From contig JAKATS010000390.1 of assembly GCA_021818645.1 (NCBI GenBank), positions 1 to 10,290 of the forward strand: 10,290 bases of DNA, read 5' to 3'. The first letter of the stretch is position 1, and every line of letters starts with the position of its first letter. Below, in pieces: positions 8,448 through 10,290 of the stretch. A program made the position numbers and the translations under genes. The stretch is from Acidobacteriota bacterium. GTDB lineage: Bacteria > Acidobacteriota > Terriglobia > Terriglobales > SCQP01. The notes under the pieces are model-generated. The model had not been told where the DNA came from, ran no database searches, and saw only the letters and a list, made by a program, of their open reading frames with translations.

Positions 8448-9329
8448 ATGGCGAGAATCACAGTCCCGGAGAACTGGCGGCTTCACGCGGATGCGGCGCG
8501 GGAACGCTGCCGGGCGCTGGAGCGGGGCGATATTCTGTATTTTCCCCATACCCCGCTGCACTTCGGAGAAGATGACCTGCAATTTTTGCGGGCCCAGAAA
8601 CAGAGTGGAGCGAGCTATCACAAAAATATCGCCTACCGGCCAGCCCAGGACCGCATCACCGGCTATGCCGGCGACCAGGAGGAGCGCATGCGAGCGGTAC
8701 TGGGACGGTTTTCCCGCGCCGCACAGTCCCTGATGCGGGAATGCCTGAGTCCCTTCGCGCTGGAGGTCGAATATGCCAGTTTCCGGCCTTTGGCCGAAGA
8801 GACCCGCCAGCTCAAGACACACGCGCGCAATGATCTGCTGCACGTGGATAATTTTCCTACCCGGCCGACTCACGGCAACCGGATTTTGCGTTTTTTTGTG
8901 AACCTTCATCCCACGCTGCCCCGGATCTGGCGGACTGGACCGCCGCTGCCGGAGCTGCTGGAACGTTTTGGCGCCATCTCCGGGGTGATCGAGAAGACGC
9001 GGGCCGGTGCGGGGAAACAAAAATGGCTGCGCGGATTCCAACGGCTGGGATTTCCGGTTCAATCACGCCCGGAATATGACCGTTTCATGCTGAGCTTTCA
9101 CCACTGGCTGAAGGAAAACCAGGCATTTCAAAATGATCCCGGGCATGCTCGCTGGGAATTTCCGCCCATGTCAAGCTGGATGGTCTTCACGGATACCGCC
9201 AGTCACGCGGTACTGGGCGGCCAATTTGCCATGGAACAGACCATGCTGGTCAGTCGCGGGTCGCTGCTGGAGCCGAAAATCGCGCCCTCCACTCTGGTGG
9301 AAAATCTGATTCAGAGCCGCTCGGCCTGA
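8448..9329 (+). CDS. kdoO: Kdo hydroxylase-like Fe(II)/2-oxoglutarate dioxygenase
   Basis: The 293-aa protein resembles KdoO (Kdo_hydroxy family), an Fe(II)/2-oxoglutarate-dependent enzyme known from Burkholderia and Yersinia that hydroxylates Kdo of the LPS inner core to Ko at carbon 3. Family-like segments are GDILYFP (28-33), HKNIAYRP (58-65), SFRP (111-114), the iron-binding HxD in LLHVDNFPTRP (His132, Asp134), GNRILRFFVNLHP, YDRFMLSFHHWLKEN, and WMVFTDTASHAVLGGQF with the distal iron ligand His253. MEQT follows, as in the family. No signal peptide is visible, which fits action at the cytoplasmic face. ATG 8448 is preferred; a TTG at 8427 is the only longer option before the stop at 8415. 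No Kdo synthesis or transfer genes are nearby, so the substrate is inferred from family resemblance. Confidence 0.85.
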   Translation: MARITVPENWRLHADAARERCRALERGDILYFPHTPLHFGEDDLQFLRAQKQSGASYHKNIAYRPAQDRITGYAGDQEERMRAVLGRFSRAAQSLMRECLSPFALEVEYASFRPLAEETRQLKTHARNDLLHVDNFPTRPTHGNRILRFFVNLHPTLPRIWRTGPPLPELLERFGAISGVIEKTRAGAGKQKWLRGFQRLGFPVQSRPEYDRFMLSFHHWLKENQAFQNDPGHARWEFPPMSSWMVFTDTASHAVLGGQFAMEQTMLVSRGSLLEPKIAPSTLVENLIQSRSA

Positions 9330-9346
9330 TGACAATTTCATGACAA
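9329..9346 (-). promoter_or_regulatory. Candidate Pho box (PhoB-type 11-bp direct repeat)
   Basis: Two ATGACA copies start at 9329 and 9340, exactly 11 bp apart. Read on the minus strand the 18 bases are TTGTCATGAAATTGTCAT, which match the E. coli Pho box consensus (CTGTCATAAAWCTGTCAY) at 15 of 18 positions by my alignment. It overlaps the stop of the kdoO-like gene and lies 100 bases before a PhoR-like kinase gene. Cautions: the consensus orientation points away from that gene, and the site is 38 bases from the best -10, further than in a classical PhoB-activated promoter. Confidence 0.45.
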
Positions 9347-9365
9347 ATTCCCGATTTCGGCCAGC

Positions 9366-9390
9366 TTGAAATCAGGTGTGGGCGGATAAT
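9366..9390 (+). promoter_or_regulatory. Weak promoter candidate before the histidine kinase
   Basis: GATAAT at 9385-9390 matches a -10 at five of six positions. The nearest -35-like sequence, TTGAAA at 9366-9371, also matches at five of six but sits only 13 bases away, too short for a standard sigma-70 promoter. If the -10 is used with an activator, the leader to ATG 9447 would be about 50 bases. Confidence 0.3.
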
Positions 9391-9438
9391 CAGATCATGC
9401 TGGCAAAGCCGGCGGAAACCGGGAACAACGCGGGGATC

Positions 9439-9442
9439 GGAG
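9439..9442 (+). promoter_or_regulatory. Shine-Dalgarno for the histidine kinase
   Basis: GGAG lies four bases before ATG 9447 and seven before the next in-frame ATG at 9450. The spacing slightly favours 9450. It contrasts with the missing SD before thiC, thrS, the kdoO-like gene and the ABC ATPase gene. Confidence 0.55.
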
Positions 9443-9446
9443 TTCA

Positions 9447-10290
9447 ATGATGCGGGGAATATGGCGCCGCCAGCTCGCGCTGGCGGCGGCACTGGGCGCG
9501 GCGTGGATCGTGACAGCACATTTCATACTGCTGCCATTGACCGCGGCCTGGCTGCCGGAAACCGGATTGTTGCTGATCGGCGGGCTACTGCTCTGGCGAT
9601 GGGTGGAGCGGACCGCCCGGCGGCAGGAACGCGAATGCGAACGGCAAACCGAGCTGGCGCGGCAAAGCCTGGAAAGCGGTCAGCCGCTACCGGTGCTGGC
9701 GGGTGATTTAGCTGAAACTCTGGTGACCGGGCTGCGGCCCGCCTGGGAAGAACGCGAACAGCGGGATGCGGTCAACCAGAGGCAGGCCGAACGGCTGCAT
9801 TCCATTTTAGAGAGCCTGGATACAGCGGTGATAGCGGCAGCCGCGGACCGGCGCGTCATTTTTGCCAATTCGGCGGCGGCCCGGCTTTTCCACTGGGGCG
9901 CCCCCCCGGCGGCAGGAGAGCGGCTGACGGCGCTGCCGCGGATTGCGCAACTGGAGCAATGGGCTACCGAGGTCATCAGCGAAGCCACGCCGGCGGGCGG
10001 GCGCCTGCGCCTGCCCGATGAACGCACCCTGCAAGTCGTGCTGACGCCGCTGGAAGGCGGTGGATTTGTGCTGCTGGCTCACGATATGACCGAGACCTCG
10101 CATCTGGAAACTCTGCGCCGGGACTTTATCGCCGGCGTCTCGCATGAGTTACGCACGCCGCTGGCCTCGATCCAGGGCTATGCCGAAACTCTACTCGAGA
10201 GCGCAAACGAACGGCCGAGCCAGGAAATCCGCTTTCTGAATATCATTCTGGCTAATGTGCGGCGGTTGACCCGGCTGGCCAGCGAAGATC
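9447..10290 (+). CDS. PhoR-like sensor histidine kinase, N-terminal part
   Basis: The frame is open from ATG 9447 to the window edge (281 codons); the C-terminal ATPase domain lies beyond it. The order is two hydrophobic helices (about 10-33 and 36-52) with almost no periplasmic loop between them, a charged helical stretch (53-115) rich in Arg/Glu/Gln, a PAS-like domain (about 117-215, with SLDTAVIAAAADRRVIFANSAA in its first part), and the HisKA domain with DFIAGVSHELRTPL, phosphoaccepting His233. This domain order and the tiny external loop are those of PhoR, which senses phosphate status through PstSCAB/PhoU. The Pho-box-like repeat upstream agrees. No phoB, phoU or pst gene is in the window, so phoR is likely but unproven. 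The exact start may be 9450. Confidence 0.85.
   Translation, partial: MMRGIWRRQLALAAALGAAWIVTAHFILLPLTAAWLPETGLLLIGGLLLWRWVERTARRQERECERQTELARQSLESGQPLPVLAGDLAETLVTGLRPAWEEREQRDAVNQRQAERLHSILESLDTAVIAAAADRRVIFANSAAARLFHWGAPPAAGERLTALPRIAQLEQWATEVISEATPAGGRLRLPDERTLQVVLTPLEGGGFVLLAHDMTETSHLETLRRDFIAGVSHELRTPLASIQGYAETLLESANERPSQEIRFLNIILANVRRLTRLASED

Noticed and set aside
8439..9062. Minus-strand 207-aa frame opposite the kdoO-like gene
   Set aside because: It is out-competed by the plus-strand gene, which has the HxD...H iron triad and family blocks.
9461..9706. Plus-strand 81-aa frame at the start of the histidine kinase region
   Set aside because: It is frame-shifted relative to the real kinase gene starting at 9447, which has an SD, two membrane helices, a PAS domain and the SHELRTPL motif.
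9901..9907. Run of seven C in the kinase gene as a possible frameshift site
   Set aside because: The frame stays open and conserved on both sides through the HisKA motif, so there is no sign of a shift.

Overview
The window is GC-rich, densely coded bacterial chromosome with ten protein genes (two cut by the window edges). I saw no RNA genes, mobile elements, CRISPR arrays or long repeats. The content points to a diderm (Gram-negative) bacterium: there is a Kdo hydroxylase-like enzyme that would act on the LPS inner core, and a LolD/MacB-type ATPase. The combination of a LutBC lactate pathway, a short-form ThiC, an RsbU-like PP2C phosphatase and weak Shine-Dalgarno use would fit Acidobacteriota. 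That placement is inference from gene style, not proof.

Layout. (1) 1-815, plus strand: the last codons of a LutB-like iron-sulfur protein, then a complete lutC coupled to it by an ATGA overlap, forming the tail of a lactate-oxidation operon. (2) 845-4388, minus strand: thiC, then a DUF971 (GBBH-like N-terminal, zinc-binding) protein, an acetyl-CoA acetyltransferase and msrB, read in that order. thiC/DUF971 and thiolase/msrB are tightly spaced pairs separated by 88 bases. (3) 4516-6487, plus strand: a GAF-like/PP2C serine phosphatase and an ABC ATPase without an adjacent permease. (4) 6543-8423, minus strand: threonyl-tRNA synthetase lacking the N-terminal TGS domain. (5) 8448-9329, plus strand: a Kdo hydroxylase-like dioxygenase whose start lies only 24 bases from the divergent thrS start. 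(6) 9447-end, plus strand: the first 281 residues of a PhoR-like sensor histidine kinase, preceded by a sequence close to the Pho box.

Most genes are unconnected housekeeping or accessory functions: lactate oxidation, thiamine pyrimidine synthesis, acetoacetyl-CoA metabolism, methionine sulfoxide repair, translation, LPS modification and signalling. The most interesting signals are regulatory or architectural: a Pho-box-like 11-bp direct repeat before the PhoR-like kinase; promoter-like elements whose predicted transcript starts fall on the start codon (candidate leaderless mRNAs); the TGS-less ThrS, whose upstream in-frame stop rules out a longer form; and a DUF971 protein carrying two CPCxTC motifs. 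I did not find a convincing undescribed multi-gene system in this window.
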